Assembly (NCBI RefSeq): GCF_000744225.1
Contig: NZ_JQLN01000005.1
Location: forward strand, 434,001-498,000
DNA: 64,000 nt
Source of the DNA: Kitasatospora mediocidica KCTC 9733
GTDB lineage: Bacteria > Actinomycetota > Actinomycetes > Streptomycetales > Streptomycetaceae
Direction of reading: 5' to 3'
Within the stretch, counting starts at the first letter, position 1; each line of letters opens with the position of its first letter. A program made the translations under genes and the position numbers. Of the stretch, positions 43,211-52,061 are shown one piece after another. The notes beneath the pieces are model-generated. The model worked only from the letters and a program-made list of their open reading frames with translations, did not search any database and was not told where the DNA came from.

Positions 43211-43256
43211 GCGGCGCCGCGCACCGCCCCCGCCGGGGACCGGTGCGCGGCGCCGC
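43211..43256 (-). terminator. Strong hairpin directly after dasA (attenuator)
   Basis: Perfect 16-bp stem GCGGCGCCGCGCACCG / CGGTGCGCGGCGCCGC, starting 7 bp past the dasA stop. It has no T-run, so partial read-through to dasBC is likely; such a structure would give more binding protein than permease. Confidence 0.75.
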
Positions 43257-43262
43257 TCGTGA

Positions 43263-44528
43263 CTACTGCTTCTGGCCGAGCAGCTGCGTCATGGTGGCGT
43301 CGTACTTCTTGGCGGTGGCGTCGTAGTCCGCACCCTGCAGGACGGCCGCGAGGAAGTCCTTGATCGGGTTCGGGGTGTTCTCGACGTTCGACCAGTTCGG
43401 CGTGTTCGGCGTGGTGGCGCCGTTGGCGCTGGCCGGGATGGCCGCCTGGGCGAACGGGGTGGTGGCCAGCGAGTCCAGCGAGGTCTTGTTCGGGATCAGG
43501 CCGGTGGCGGCCATCTGGCCCTCGTACTTGTCCGTCAGCATGATCTTCAGCAGACCCTTGGCCAGGTCCGGGTTCTTGGTGTCCTGGGCGATGGCGAGGT
43601 TCGAGCCGCCGAGGAAGACACCGGACGGCTTGTCCGCGGTCGCACCCGGGATCGCGAAGTAGCCGATGTCGGAGGCCGGGATGTCCTTGGGGTCCGGAGC
43701 CTCCCAGCCGAGGCCGATCATCGCGCCCACGTCACCCTTGGCGAAGACCGTGGTCTGCTCCGGGGTGGCCTCGTCCTTGTCCTTCGGGGCGGTGGAGTAG
43801 CTCTGCAGCTTCTGGAAGGTCTGGAAGGCGGCCTTGGCCTCCGGGGACTCCAGGTTGCCGGCCCAGGTGGTGCCGGTCTGCTTGGCGATCTGGCCGCCGG
43901 TGCCCGCGAGCAGGCCGAAGTAGGTGTACCACTCCTGGCCGGGCAGGTAGATGGGCTGCGAGACGCCGGCGGTGGTCTTCAGCTTGTCGAGGTCGCCGTA
44001 GAACTCGTCCAGGGTCTTCGGCGTCGCGGTGATGCCGGCCTTGGTCCAGAGCGCCTTGTTGTAGATGACCACGCGGTTGGTGAAGTACCACGGGGCGGCG
44101 TACTGCTTGCCGTCCAGCACCGAAGAGGCGTTGAGGTTGGCCGGCCAGTCGGCGCCGCCGAGGTCGGCCTTGTCGGCGGTCAGGTCGAGCAGGCCACCGG
44201 TGGCGGCGTAGCCCGTCGTCTGGGTGTTACCGACCTCCAGGACGTCGACGGAGTTGTCGGAGAGGCCGGTGGTGACCTTGGCGCCGATCCCGTCCCACTT
44301 CTGGATCTGGATGTTGAGCTTGGCACCCGGGTACTGCGCCTCGAAGTCGGCCTTGACACCGTCCTGCCAGGCCTGCGGGGCGGAGCCGGACATGAGCCAC
44401 GCGGTGACGGTCTTGCCGTTGTACTTCGCCGCGCCGGTCGAGTCGTCCTTCTTCGCGGACGAACCACAAGCCGCGACACCGACGACCATTGCTGCGACGC
44501 CGACCGCCGCGATGAGCTGACGCTTCAC
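43263..44528 (-). CDS. dasA: Chitobiose ABC transporter binding lipoprotein DasA
   Basis: 421 aa from GTG 44528 after AGGAGG. Signal peptide with lipobox VAAC (Cys21). Family 1 binding protein: VTAWLMSGSAPQAWQDGVKA, DVLEVGNTQTTGYAATGGLL, YAAPWYFTNRVVIYNKALW, IGLGWEAPDPKDIPASDIGY. It captures N,N'-diacetylchitobiose at the cell surface. Divergent from dasR across 333 bp with twin dre sites. DasA is also linked to development in S. coelicolor. Confidence 0.95.
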   Translation of the reverse strand: MKRQLIAAVGVAAMVVGVAACGSSAKKDDSTGAAKYNGKTVTAWLMSGSAPQAWQDGVKADFEAQYPGAKLNIQIQKWDGIGAKVTTGLSDNSVDVLEVGNTQTTGYAATGGLLDLTADKADLGGADWPANLNASSVLDGKQYAAPWYFTNRVVIYNKALWTKAGITATPKTLDEFYGDLDKLKTTAGVSQPIYLPGQEWYTYFGLLAGTGGQIAKQTGTTWAGNLESPEAKAAFQTFQKLQSYSTAPKDKDEATPEQTTVFAKGDVGAMIGLGWEAPDPKDIPASDIGYFAIPGATADKPSGVFLGGSNLAIAQDTKNPDLAKGLLKIMLTDKYEGQMAATGLIPNKTSLDSLATTPFAQAAIPASANGATTPNTPNWSNVENTPNPIKDFLAAVLQGADYDATAKKYDATMTQLLGQKQ

Positions 44529-44649
44529 GCCATCCTCCTGAGGGATGCCCGGTTGCCCTCCATCGATGGCCTGCGACATACCCCCGCAAACCGGTGGTAA
44601 GCGGTGCCGCGAACCCGTGAGATGGGCTGGGATTCATGAGTTGGTCTGC

Positions 44650-44665
44650 AGTGGTGTAGACCAGA
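44650..44665. promoter_or_regulatory. DasR operator (dre), dasA-dasR region, site 1
   Basis: AGTGGTGTAGACCAGA: 14 of 16 consensus positions, the best dre of the window. 122 bp upstream of dasA. Confidence 0.85.
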
Positions 44666-44674
44666 TGCCAGGAG

Positions 44675-44690
44675 CTTGGCCTAGACCAAT
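44675..44690. promoter_or_regulatory. DasR operator (dre), dasA-dasR region, site 2
   Basis: CTTGGCCTAGACCAAT: 12 of 16 positions; 25 bp centre-to-centre from site 1. Confidence 0.75.
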
Positions 44691-44861
44691 GGGTGTGTCA
44701 ACGGGCCGAAGACCAATCGGGACTAGCCGTTATCAAGCCGACACCGCTCATCGTTCATCGTGTGATGAGGTGCCCGTCGCCCGGGCATACGTGCAACGAT
44801 GTGTGCCGTTAACGAGGTAGCGGGATCATCTACGGTCTTGCGAGGAGCGGAGAAGCGGCCC

Positions 44862-45668
44862 ATGAGCAGCGACGGGGGCACCACGGCCCAGCTTCGGGCG
44901 AACCACCCCCAGCCGGGCAACCCGCCGGTACCGGCCGGCCCGGGCGCGGACCCGGCGTCCGCGCGGGTGCCCAAGTACTACGGACTGAAGCGACACCTGC
45001 TCCAGCTCACCGAGACCCAGCCGGCCGGCACTCCCGTACCGCCCGAGCGGGCGCTCGCCGCGCAGTTCGACACCTCCCGTACGACCGTCCGGCAGGCGTT
45101 GCAGGAACTGGTCGTCGAGGGCCGCCTGGAGCGGATCCAGGGCAAGGGGACCTTCGTCGCCAAGCCCAAGGTCGCCCAGGCCCTCCAGTTGACCTCCTAC
45201 ACCGAGGACATGCGGGCGCAGGGCCTGGAGCCCACCTCGCGGCTGATCGAGGTCGGCTACGTCACGGCGGACGACCGGCTCGCGCCGCTGCTGGACATCA
45301 AGCCCGGCGGACGGGTGCTGCGGATCGAACGGCTTCGGCTGGCCAACGGGGACCCGATGGCCATCGAGGTCGCCCACCTCTCCGCGAAGCGCTTCCCGGC
45401 GCTGCGGCGCAACCTGGTCAAGCACAACTCGCTCTACACCGCGCTGCGCGAGGTGTACGGCGTGGTGGTGGCCGAGGCCGAGGAGACCATCGAGACCACG
45501 CTGGCCAACCCGCGCGAGGCCGGGCTGCTCGGGTCCGACCTCGGGCTGCCGATGCTCCAGCTGGCGCGGCACTCCTTCGACGCCGAGGGCGCCCCGGTGG
45601 AGTGGGTGCGCTCGATCTACCGCGGCGACCGCTACAAGTTCATCACCCGGCTGCAGCGGCCGAGCTGA
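44862..45668 (+). CDS. dasR: GntR/HutC-family regulator DasR
   Basis: 268 aa from ATG 44862; S. coelicolor DasR is about 254 aa. The extra length is a Pro/Gly-rich N-terminus. Winged-helix domain about 35-105 ([40 protein letters not shown]), then the UTRA ligand domain ([37 protein letters not shown]). It senses glucosamine-6-P and related aminosugar phosphates and then leaves its operators. It controls aminosugar uptake, chitin use, antibiotic production and development. Divergent from its target dasA. Confidence 0.96.
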   Translation: MSSDGGTTAQLRANHPQPGNPPVPAGPGADPASARVPKYYGLKRHLLQLTETQPAGTPVPPERALAAQFDTSRTTVRQALQELVVEGRLERIQGKGTFVAKPKVAQALQLTSYTEDMRAQGLEPTSRLIEVGYVTADDRLAPLLDIKPGGRVLRIERLRLANGDPMAIEVAHLSAKRFPALRRNLVKHNSLYTALREVYGVVVAEAEETIETTLANPREAGLLGSDLGLPMLQLARHSFDAEGAPVEWVRSIYRGDRYKFITRLQRPS

Positions 45669-45690
45669 CCGCCGCCGCTGCCCCGAACGC

Positions 45691-45728
45691 GCTGAGCCCC
45701 CTGGTCCCGAGGAACCAGGGGGCTCAGC
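45691..45728. terminator. Terminator between dasR and the phosphopantetheinyl transferase gene
   Basis: Perfect 15-bp stem GCTGAGCCCCCTGGT / ACCAGGGGGCTCAGC with an 8-nt loop, between convergent genes. Confidence 0.85.
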
Positions 45729-45732
45729 CCGT

Positions 45733-45837
45733 TCTCAGCCGTTGGCGGTCTGGTCTCAGCCGTTGGCGGTCAGGTGTCAGCCGGTGGCGGTCTGGTCTCA
45801 GCCGGTGGCGGTCAGGTGTCAGCCGTTCACGGTCAGG
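45733..45837. repeat. 21-bp tandem repeat, five copies
   Basis: Five units of 21 bp (type TCTCAGCCGTTGGCGGTCTGG), alternating in a TCTC/TGTC start and a TCTGG/TCAGG end. The unit at 45817-45837 contains the last codons and stop (LTVNG, TGA) of the phosphopantetheinyl transferase gene, so the array looks like downstream copies of that gene's 3' end. Confidence 0.95.
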
Positions 45838-46562
45838 GCCGCCAGCAGCGCGTCGCCGTCGTGCTCACGGACCACGCCCAGCGGCGCGAGGGCGGCCAGT
45901 GAGCCGACGTACCCGCTGCCCGGGTCGACCGGGTAGAGCCAGGCCTCCACCCCGGAGCGCACCGGCCCGGTGAACGGCCCGCCGTCCGTGGGCGGTTGCA
46001 GGTCCACCTCGGTCAGCGGCTTCAGCAGTCCGGTGCCGAAGGCCTTGAGCACCGCCTCCTTGGCCGTCCAGAGCCGCAGGAACGCCCCGGCGTAGGCGTC
46101 CCCGGTGTGGGTGGCCAGCCAGCGCGCCTCGTTCGGGGTGCAGGCGATGTCGGCCATCCCCTCGGTGATCCGCGCGCTCTCCAACGGCTCGACGTCCAGG
46201 CCGATCTCGACGCCGGTGGCGATCCCCACGCCGACCCGGTCGCCCGAGTGGGTCACCGTGAGCTCCAGCGCACTGCCCGTCAGGCGCGGCCTGCCGTGCG
46301 GTCCCCCGCACTCGTCGCAGCGCCGCACGATGGGGAGGTCGGCCGGCGGCGTACCGGTCAACTGCCCGACGGCGGCCCGCAGGAGCAGGGCCGCGGTCAC
46401 CGAGCGGCGGCGCTCCGGCTCGTGCCGCAGTGCGTCGGCCTTGGCGCGCTCGGCGGCGGAGAGGCGGTCGAGCAGCGACTGCGGGAGGTCGGCCGGACGG
46501 GCCCACCAGATATGGGTGACGTCCGGCGCCGCGGGCAGTTCTCCAGGCAGTTCAACAGACAT
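45819..46562 (-). CDS. 4'-phosphopantetheinyl transferase (Sfp type)
   Basis: 247 aa. The two family signatures are present: GLDVEPL (121-127, Mg and CoA binding) and WTAKEAVLKA (165-174). A CDECGGPHGRP stretch (82-92) and an LTVTHSGDRVGVGI block are usual in Sfp-type enzymes. It transfers phosphopantetheine from CoA to carrier proteins, so it may activate polyketide or nonribosomal peptide synthases encoded elsewhere; no such cluster is in the window. The stop codon lies in a 21-bp tandem array. Confidence 0.93.
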   Translation of the reverse strand: MSVELPGELPAAPDVTHIWWARPADLPQSLLDRLSAAERAKADALRHEPERRRSVTAALLLRAAVGQLTGTPPADLPIVRRCDECGGPHGRPRLTGSALELTVTHSGDRVGVGIATGVEIGLDVEPLESARITEGMADIACTPNEARWLATHTGDAYAGAFLRLWTAKEAVLKAFGTGLLKPLTEVDLQPPTDGGPFTGPVRSGVEAWLYPVDPGSGYVGSLAALAPLGVVREHDGDALLAALTVNG

Positions 46563-46709
46563 GGCCCCACGCTATCGGGTGCGGACCGGCTCATATCAGG
46601 GGCTGCGGGCCCCGGACGGGGAGCGGCCACGGTGGGCGGAACGGCCCGATCGCCTGCCAACAACCGGACGAACACATGTCCATTCATTGAGATCACCCGT
46701 CGCACAGTG

Positions 46710-46739
46710 GTGACAGCGAGCGGTCCGGTGCCCTACATT
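46710..46739 (+). promoter_or_regulatory. Candidate promoter of the DUF3311-symporter operon
   Basis: GTGACA (46710-46715), 18-bp spacer, TACATT (46734-46739), 111 bp upstream of the first start codon. Confidence 0.5.
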
Positions 46740-46849
46740 CCGTGCCATCCATGCCGATCACCACGGGCGCTGCTCGGCGGGCGTACTGGCCCGATGCCAT
46801 TGCGCTGTGGCGCTGTTGGGGATCACCCTGCCACCGCCGGAGTCGCCCG

Positions 46850-47131
46850 ATGTCCATCGTTCCAGACGCGCCACAGGCGCCCCCAGGTCAGCTACCGGTG
46901 ATCACCGCACCCAGGGTGCTGGCCGCGGTCTGCCTGCTCGTCCCGATCGTCGCCGAGCTGTGGGTCTCCTCCTACGCCCGGCTCACGCCGCGGTTCGACG
47001 GGATCCCGTTCTTCTACTGGTACCAGCTGCTGTGGGTGCCGCTGTCAGCCGTGTTCACCATCTCCGCCTACCTGCTGATCACCCGTGAGGAACGGCAGCG
47101 CAAGGCCCTGCGCGGAGGTGTGCCGCGATGA
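46850..47131 (+). CDS. DUF3311 small membrane protein
   Basis: 93 aa from ATG 46850 with GGAG upstream. Two hydrophobic segments: VLAAVCLLVPIVAELWVSSY and WYQLLWVPLSAVFTISAYLL, joined by a loop containing FDGIPFFYWYQ. DUF3311 proteins are nearly always encoded before a sodium:solute symporter and are thought to be its small subunit. The stop overlaps the symporter start (ATGA). Confidence 0.9.
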   Translation: MSIVPDAPQAPPGQLPVITAPRVLAAVCLLVPIVAELWVSSYARLTPRFDGIPFFYWYQLLWVPLSAVFTISAYLLITREERQRKALRGGVPR

Positions 47132-48756
47132 ACCACGGCGTCAACGTGACCGCTCTGACGGTCTTCCTGCTCTTCTTCGTCGCGGTCACCGTGATGGGCT
47201 TCCTGGCCTCACGCTGGCGGCGCGCCGAGAACTCCCTGCACCTGGACGAATGGGGCCTGGGCGGACGGAGTTTCGGGACCTGGGTGACCTGGTTCCTGCT
47301 CGGCGGCGACCTCTACACCGCCTACACCTTCATCGCCGTCCCCGCGGCGGTCTACGCGACCGGCGCGGCGGGCTTCTTCGCGGTGCCCTACACCATCATC
47401 GCCTTCCCGCTGGTCTTCGCCTTCCTGCCGCGGCTCTGGTCGGTCGCCCGGGTGCACGGGTACGTCACCCCAGCCGACTTCATCCGCGGCCGGTACGGCT
47501 CCAAGGCGCTGTCGCTCGCGGTGGCGCTGACCGGCATCCTGGCCACCATGCCGTACATCGCGCTCCAACTGGTCGGCATCCAGGCCGTGCTGGACACCCT
47601 GGGGGTCGGCGGCGGGGCGAACGCCAACTGGTTCGTCAAGGACCTGCCGCTCTTCCTGGCCTTCGCGGTGCTGGCCGCCTACACGTACTCCTCGGGCCTG
47701 CGGGCGCCCGCGCTGATCGCGTTCGTCAAGGACACCCTGGTCTACATCGTGATCATCGCGGCGGTGCTCTACATCCCGCACCGGCTGGGCGGGTTCGGCC
47801 ACATCTTCGACACGGCCGCGACCAAGTTCAACGCCAAGGGCGCGAACGGCAAGCCGGTCGGCTCGCTGATCATCGCGCCGAAGGCCCAGTGGACGTACGC
47901 CACGCTCGGGCTCGGCTCGGCGATGGCGCTCTTCCTCTACCCGCACTCGGTGACCGGCGTGCTGGCCTCCAAGTCCCGCAACACCGTGCGCCGCAACATG
48001 GCGATCCTGCCCGCGTACTCGCTGATGCTGGGGTTGCTGGCCCTGCTGGGCTTCATGGCCATCACGGACAACGTCAGCAAGGGCACCAAGGGCTTCAACA
48101 GCCAACTCGCCGTACCGCAGCTCTTCTCCGACCTGTTCCCCTCCTGGTTCACGGGCGTGGCGTTCGCCGCGATCGGGATCGGTGCGCTGGTGCCGGCCGC
48201 GATCATGTCGATCGCCGCCGCCAACCTCTTCACCCGCAACGTGTACAAGGAGTTCATCAAGCCGGACGCCACCCCGGCGGACGAGACCAAGGTCGCCAAG
48301 ATCGCCTCGCTGCTGGTCAAGGTCGGCGCGCTGATCTTCGTGCTCGGCATGGACAAGCAGGTCGCGATCAACCTGCAGCTGCTCGGCGGGCTCTGGATCC
48401 TGCAGACCTTCGTCTCGGTGGTCGGCGGGCTGTTCACCCGCTGGTTCCACCACTGGGCACTGCTGGCGGGCTGGGCGGTCGGCATGGTCTACGGGACCTG
48501 GAAGGCCTACGGCCTGGCCTCCCCCGCCACCAAGCACTTCGGCGGCAACTCGGCCGCGATCCCCGGGATCGGCGAGATCGGCTACATCGGCCTGACCGCC
48601 TTCGTGCTGAACCTGGTGGTGGCGGTCGTCCTGACGCTCGTGCTGCGGGCCGTGAAGGTGACCGACGGCATCGACGAGACCTCGCCGGGCGACTACAGCG
48701 CGGAACCGGGCGACCCCGAGCCCACCGATGCGCCCCAGCCGGTAGCGGCGCATTAA
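47128..48756 (+). CDS. Sodium:solute symporter (SSS family, monocarboxylate type)
   Basis: 542 aa with about 13 hydrophobic segments, starting ALTVFLLFFVAVTVMGFLAS. Family features: WGLGGRSFGTWVTWFLLGGD near the start, ARVHGYVTPADFIRGRYGS, and AAIMSIAAANLFTRNVYKEF in the region that lines the Na site. Members of this branch with a DUF3311 partner (MctP-like) carry lactate, pyruvate, acetate or alanine. Hydrophilic acidic C-tail (DETSPGDYSAEPGDPEPTD). The substrate is inferred at family level only. Confidence 0.93.
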   Translation: MNHGVNVTALTVFLLFFVAVTVMGFLASRWRRAENSLHLDEWGLGGRSFGTWVTWFLLGGDLYTAYTFIAVPAAVYATGAAGFFAVPYTIIAFPLVFAFLPRLWSVARVHGYVTPADFIRGRYGSKALSLAVALTGILATMPYIALQLVGIQAVLDTLGVGGGANANWFVKDLPLFLAFAVLAAYTYSSGLRAPALIAFVKDTLVYIVIIAAVLYIPHRLGGFGHIFDTAATKFNAKGANGKPVGSLIIAPKAQWTYATLGLGSAMALFLYPHSVTGVLASKSRNTVRRNMAILPAYSLMLGLLALLGFMAITDNVSKGTKGFNSQLAVPQLFSDLFPSWFTGVAFAAIGIGALVPAAIMSIAAANLFTRNVYKEFIKPDATPADETKVAKIASLLVKVGALIFVLGMDKQVAINLQLLGGLWILQTFVSVVGGLFTRWFHHWALLAGWAVGMVYGTWKAYGLASPATKHFGGNSAAIPGIGEIGYIGLTAFVLNLVVAVVLTLVLRAVKVTDGIDETSPGDYSAEPGDPEPTDAPQPVAAH

Positions 48757-48776
48757 ACGCTCCGTCGCGCGCCCTG

Positions 48777-48824
48777 TGATCGCGCCGCCACCTCCCTCAA
48801 CACTGGGAGGTGGCGGCGCGATCA
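48777..48824 (+). terminator. Terminator after the symporter gene
   Basis: Perfect 20-bp stem with arms TGATCGCGCCGCCACCTCCC and its complement, 8-nt loop; the longest perfect hairpin in the window. Confidence 0.9.
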
Positions 48825-48921
48825 TCGTCATGGACCGTTGAGTACCCGTGCGCGCCGCACGTCCGGCCTCCGGTCCGGCCCCCGGACATCCGACACCGCC
48901 CAAGCAACGGGGAGCACCGCC

Positions 48922-49668
48922 ATGGCAGAGCTGAGCAGCATCCTCAACGGGCACCAGCAGCGCGCCGGCGCGACCCCGCTGCCGTCCGTCCTGATCGCCA
49001 CCCGGCACGGCGAGAGCGCGGCCAACGTGGAGTTCCAGCTCGCCGAGGCGACCGGCGCGCTGACCGTGCCGATCACCTGCCGGGACGCCGACATCGCGCT
49101 CTCCATGCACGGGCAGGCCCAGGCCCAGGCCCTCGGCCGCTGGTGGGCCGCGCTGCCGCCCGGCGACCGGCCGCGCGCCGTCTGGTGCTCGCCGTACGTC
49201 CGGACGGCCGAGACGGCGCGGATCGCGCTCGCCCAGGCCGCCGGGCTCGGCGCGGTGCCGGTCGGGCTCACCGTGCGGTACGACGAACGGCTGCGCGACC
49301 GCGAGCTCGGCATCCTGGAGATGCTCACCGCGGCGGCGATCGAGAAGCGGTATCCCGAGGAGGCCGCCCGGCGCCGGAAGATGGGCGAGTTGTACTACCG
49401 GCCGCCGGGCGGCGAGAGCTGGGCGGACGTCGCCCTGCGGGTGCGCGACTGCCTGCGCGACCTGTGCGTGGAGGAGGCCGGGCAGCCGGTGCTGCTGGTG
49501 GCGCACGACAATGTGGTGCTGATGGTGCGGTATGTGCTGGACCGGCTCAGCGAGGAGCAGCTGCTTGCGCTGGACGCGGTGCGCAACTGCTCGGTGGGGG
49601 TGTGGCGGGCGGGGTACGACCGGCTGGTCCCCGAGCTGTGGAACGAGACCGGGCACCTGGACACCTGA
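48922..49668 (+). CDS. Histidine phosphatase (phosphoglycerate-mutase-like)
   Basis: 248 aa, ATG 48922 after GGGGAG. The catalytic phosphohistidine motif is LIATRHGESAANVEF (RHG); the second His lies in VLLVAHDNVVLMV and the Arg in WCSPYVRTAETARIAL. It is of the broad-specificity branch-2-like size, acting on phosphosugars or phosphoesters in the cytoplasm. No operon partner; a strong terminator lies on each side. Substrate unknown. Confidence 0.9.
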   Translation: MAELSSILNGHQQRAGATPLPSVLIATRHGESAANVEFQLAEATGALTVPITCRDADIALSMHGQAQAQALGRWWAALPPGDRPRAVWCSPYVRTAETARIALAQAAGLGAVPVGLTVRYDERLRDRELGILEMLTAAAIEKRYPEEAARRRKMGELYYRPPGGESWADVALRVRDCLRDLCVEEAGQPVLLVAHDNVVLMVRYVLDRLSEEQLLALDAVRNCSVGVWRAGYDRLVPELWNETGHLDT

Positions 49669-49762
49669 GCCGGACGGGCCGTCGCACCGGCCCTTCGCAC
49701 CGGCCCGTCGCAACGGCCCGTCGTACGCGACCGACGTCCCGAACCTGCCAGCCATGCCTTAA

Positions 49763-49814
49763 GCCGCGCACCCGGCTCTCGCCGACGCCTGACGTCGGGG
49801 GCCGGGTGCGCGGC
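49763..49814 (+). terminator. Intrinsic terminator after the phosphatase gene
   Basis: 14-bp stem GCCGCGCACCCGGC / GCCGGGTGCGCGGC enclosing a second hairpin (CCGACG/CGTCGG), then TTTCTG. The following region to 49997 is AT-richer and holds two TTGACAT motifs (from 49846 and 49893), probable promoter parts of the next gene. Confidence 0.85.
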
Positions 49815-49997
49815 TTTCTGCTGACTCAAGGCCTCCGCCTGGTTTTTGACATCTGCATGACATGCGCAATCATGCTCGTTTGGTAGGCCCTATTGACATG
49901 AATACGCAGTACCGCTGCACTGGTTGCGCACCAGACCGCTCGGACATCCCCCAACGACTTCCCCGGCGCCCTCACGGCCGCCCGGAAGGAGCCCTCC

Positions 49998-51755
49998 GTG
50001 CCACCGGTTCGCACCGCCGTGCGCCGCCTGCTCAGCACCACCGCGCTGGCCGCACTCGCCCTCTCCGCCCTCCCGCTCTCCACAGCCTCGGCCTCAGCCT
50101 CAGCCTCAGCCTTGCCAGCGGCCTCGGCAGCGGGGTCCGCATCGACCGCCGCAGCAGCGGCCGCGCCCGCCGCTTCGGCCCGGCTGCTCGCCGCGACCCC
50201 GCCGATGGGCTGGAACGACTGGGCCCACTACCAGTGCGGCATCACCGAGCAGACCATCACCTCCAACGCCGACGCCCTGGTCAGCAGCGGCCTCGCCGCC
50301 AAGGGCTACACCACCGTCACGGTTGACGACTGCTGGATGGCCGGCAGCCGCGACAGCGCCGGCAACCTGGCCGCCGACCCGGTGAAGTTCCCGCACGGGA
50401 TGGCCTGGCTGGGCTCCTACCTGCACGACCGGGGCCTGAAGTTCGGCATCTACGAGGACGCCGGTTCGTCCACCTGCGGCGGCTACCCCGGAAGCGGGCA
50501 ACCCCAGGGCGGCGGCGCCGACCACTTCACCCAGGACGCGGCCACCTTCGCCTCCTGGGGCGTCGACTACCTCAAACTGGACGGCTGCAACGTCTGGACC
50601 GCCCCCGGCCAGACCGACGAGCAGGCCTACCACCAGGCCTACGACGCCCAGTCCGCCGCCCTGCGCGGCAGCGGACGCGACATCGTCTTCTCCGAGTCGG
50701 CACCCGCCTACTTCCAGAACGGCGAGTGGGGCAACCCGAGCTGGTTCTCGGTCCTCGGCTGGATCGGCCAGGACGGCCAACTCTGGCGCGAGGGCTCGGA
50801 CATCGCGACCTACGACGCGAGCAAGCCGAACACCTCACGCTGGAGCTCGGTGCTCTCCAACTACGGCTACAACCGCTGGCTCGGCCGCTACGCCGCCCCC
50901 GGCAACTGGAACGACCCGGACTTCCTGATCGCCGGTGACAGCGGCCTGACCGCCGACGAGTCGCGCAGCCAGGTCGCCCTCTGGTCGATGATGGCCGCGC
51001 CGCTGATCCTCTCCTCCGACGTCTCCGCCCTCTCACCGGCCGCCGTCGCCGCGATCGGCAACAGCGACCTGGTGGCAGTTGACCAGGACAGCGCGGGCCA
51101 CCAGGCCGGCGTGGTATCCAGCACCGCGACCACCGACGTACTCGCCCGTCCGCTGGCCAACGGCGACCGGGCGGTGGCCGTCCTCAACCGGTCCGCCTCG
51201 GCCCGCTCGATCAGCGCCACACTCGCCTCCGTCGGCCTGCCCGGCTGCACGGTCACCGCCAAGGACCTCTGGACCGGCACGAGTTCGACCACCTCCTCAG
51301 CTCTCACCACCACCGTCCCGGCCCACGGCACGGCCGTCTGGCGGCTCACCCCGAACGGCTGCGCGGCGGCGATCCCGACCGGCCAGCTGACCGGCGACGG
51401 CGCCAAGTGCGCGGACGACTCCAACAGCGCCACCACCGACGGCAACCCGGTGATCCTCTACAGCTGCACCGGGAACGCCAACCAGCAGTGGACCCTGAGC
51501 GCCGGGAACACCGTCCGCACGCTCGGCAAGTGCCTCACCGCGGCCGGGACTTCGGCGGGCTCCTGGGCGGTCCTGTCGTCCTGCTCCGGGGGAAGCGGCC
51601 AGCAGTGGACCGCCAAGCCGGACGGGACCCTGGTGAACGCCGCCTCCGGCCTCTGCCTGGACGTCTACGGCGGCGGCACCGCCGACGGAACCCGGCTCGA
51701 CACCTGGACCTGCGGCGCCAACCAGGCCAACCAGGCCTGGTCCCTGCCGGCCTGA
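49998..51755 (+). CDS. Secreted alpha-galactosidase-like GH27 enzyme with ricin-type lectin domain
   Basis: 585 aa, GTG 49998 after AAGGAG. Long Ala/Ser-rich signal (about 1-60), with ASASASAS runs. GH27 catalytic domain about 62-460: PPMGWNDWAHYQC (68-80), VTVDDCWM, and the nucleophile Asp195 in YLKLDGCN. A beta-sandwich follows, then a ricin B-type lectin domain (about 460-585) with three Q-x-W motifs (NQQW, GQQW, NQAW). It should release alpha-linked galactose (or a related sugar) from plant polymers outside the cell. The stop is within a 14-bp direct repeat. Confidence 0.93.
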   Translation: MPPVRTAVRRLLSTTALAALALSALPLSTASASASASALPAASAAGSASTAAAAAAPAASARLLAATPPMGWNDWAHYQCGITEQTITSNADALVSSGLAAKGYTTVTVDDCWMAGSRDSAGNLAADPVKFPHGMAWLGSYLHDRGLKFGIYEDAGSSTCGGYPGSGQPQGGGADHFTQDAATFASWGVDYLKLDGCNVWTAPGQTDEQAYHQAYDAQSAALRGSGRDIVFSESAPAYFQNGEWGNPSWFSVLGWIGQDGQLWREGSDIATYDASKPNTSRWSSVLSNYGYNRWLGRYAAPGNWNDPDFLIAGDSGLTADESRSQVALWSMMAAPLILSSDVSALSPAAVAAIGNSDLVAVDQDSAGHQAGVVSSTATTDVLARPLANGDRAVAVLNRSASARSISATLASVGLPGCTVTAKDLWTGTSSTTSSALTTTVPAHGTAVWRLTPNGCAAAIPTGQLTGDGAKCADDSNSATTDGNPVILYSCTGNANQQWTLSAGNTVRTLGKCLTAAGTSAGSWAVLSSCSGGSGQQWTAKPDGTLVNAASGLCLDVYGGGTADGTRLDTWTCGANQANQAWSLPA

Positions 51756-51803
51756 CCCGGTTGGCCTGACCCGGTTGGCCTCAGCTGAGCGATCTCAGCT
51801 GAG
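51749..51803. repeat. Direct repeats over the GH27 stop codon
   Basis: GGCCTGACCCGGTT occurs twice in tandem (51749-51762, 51763-51776) and begins a third time; the first copy contains the stop TGA. Two copies of the palindrome CTCAGCTGAG follow (51780-51789, 51794-51803). Confidence 0.9.
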
Positions 51804-52010
51804 CGGCTCAGCGGCTGAACAGGTGCCGGGGCGGCGGCGAACCCTCCGGCTCGGCACCTGCTCCCGCTGCTCCCCCTTGACCGCCGGTCGCGCGACGCCC
51901 CCACTGTCGCGCGGCCGGCATTGCCGTGCCGCCAGACCGCTGCCCCTGCTGCCCTGCCACCAGCGGGCGGGCGGCGCGGGACGCGGGGCGTCGGCCGCGC
52001 GAGCTGTAGC

Positions 52011-52056
52011 GGCGGTAGGAGCGGCCGCAGCACCGGCGGCGGCCGCTCCTGCCGCC
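52011..52056 (-). terminator. Terminator after the second TetR gene
   Basis: 18-bp stem with one G-U pair; core GGAGCGGCCGC / GCGGCCGCTCC, 10-nt loop. The rest of the 306-bp gap from 51756 is GC-rich with no supported gene. Confidence 0.75.
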
Positions 52057-52061
52057 GGTGA

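Noticed and set aside
45733..45837. CRISPR-like array
   Set aside because: Units are contiguous 21-bp copies without spacers, and no cas genes are present.
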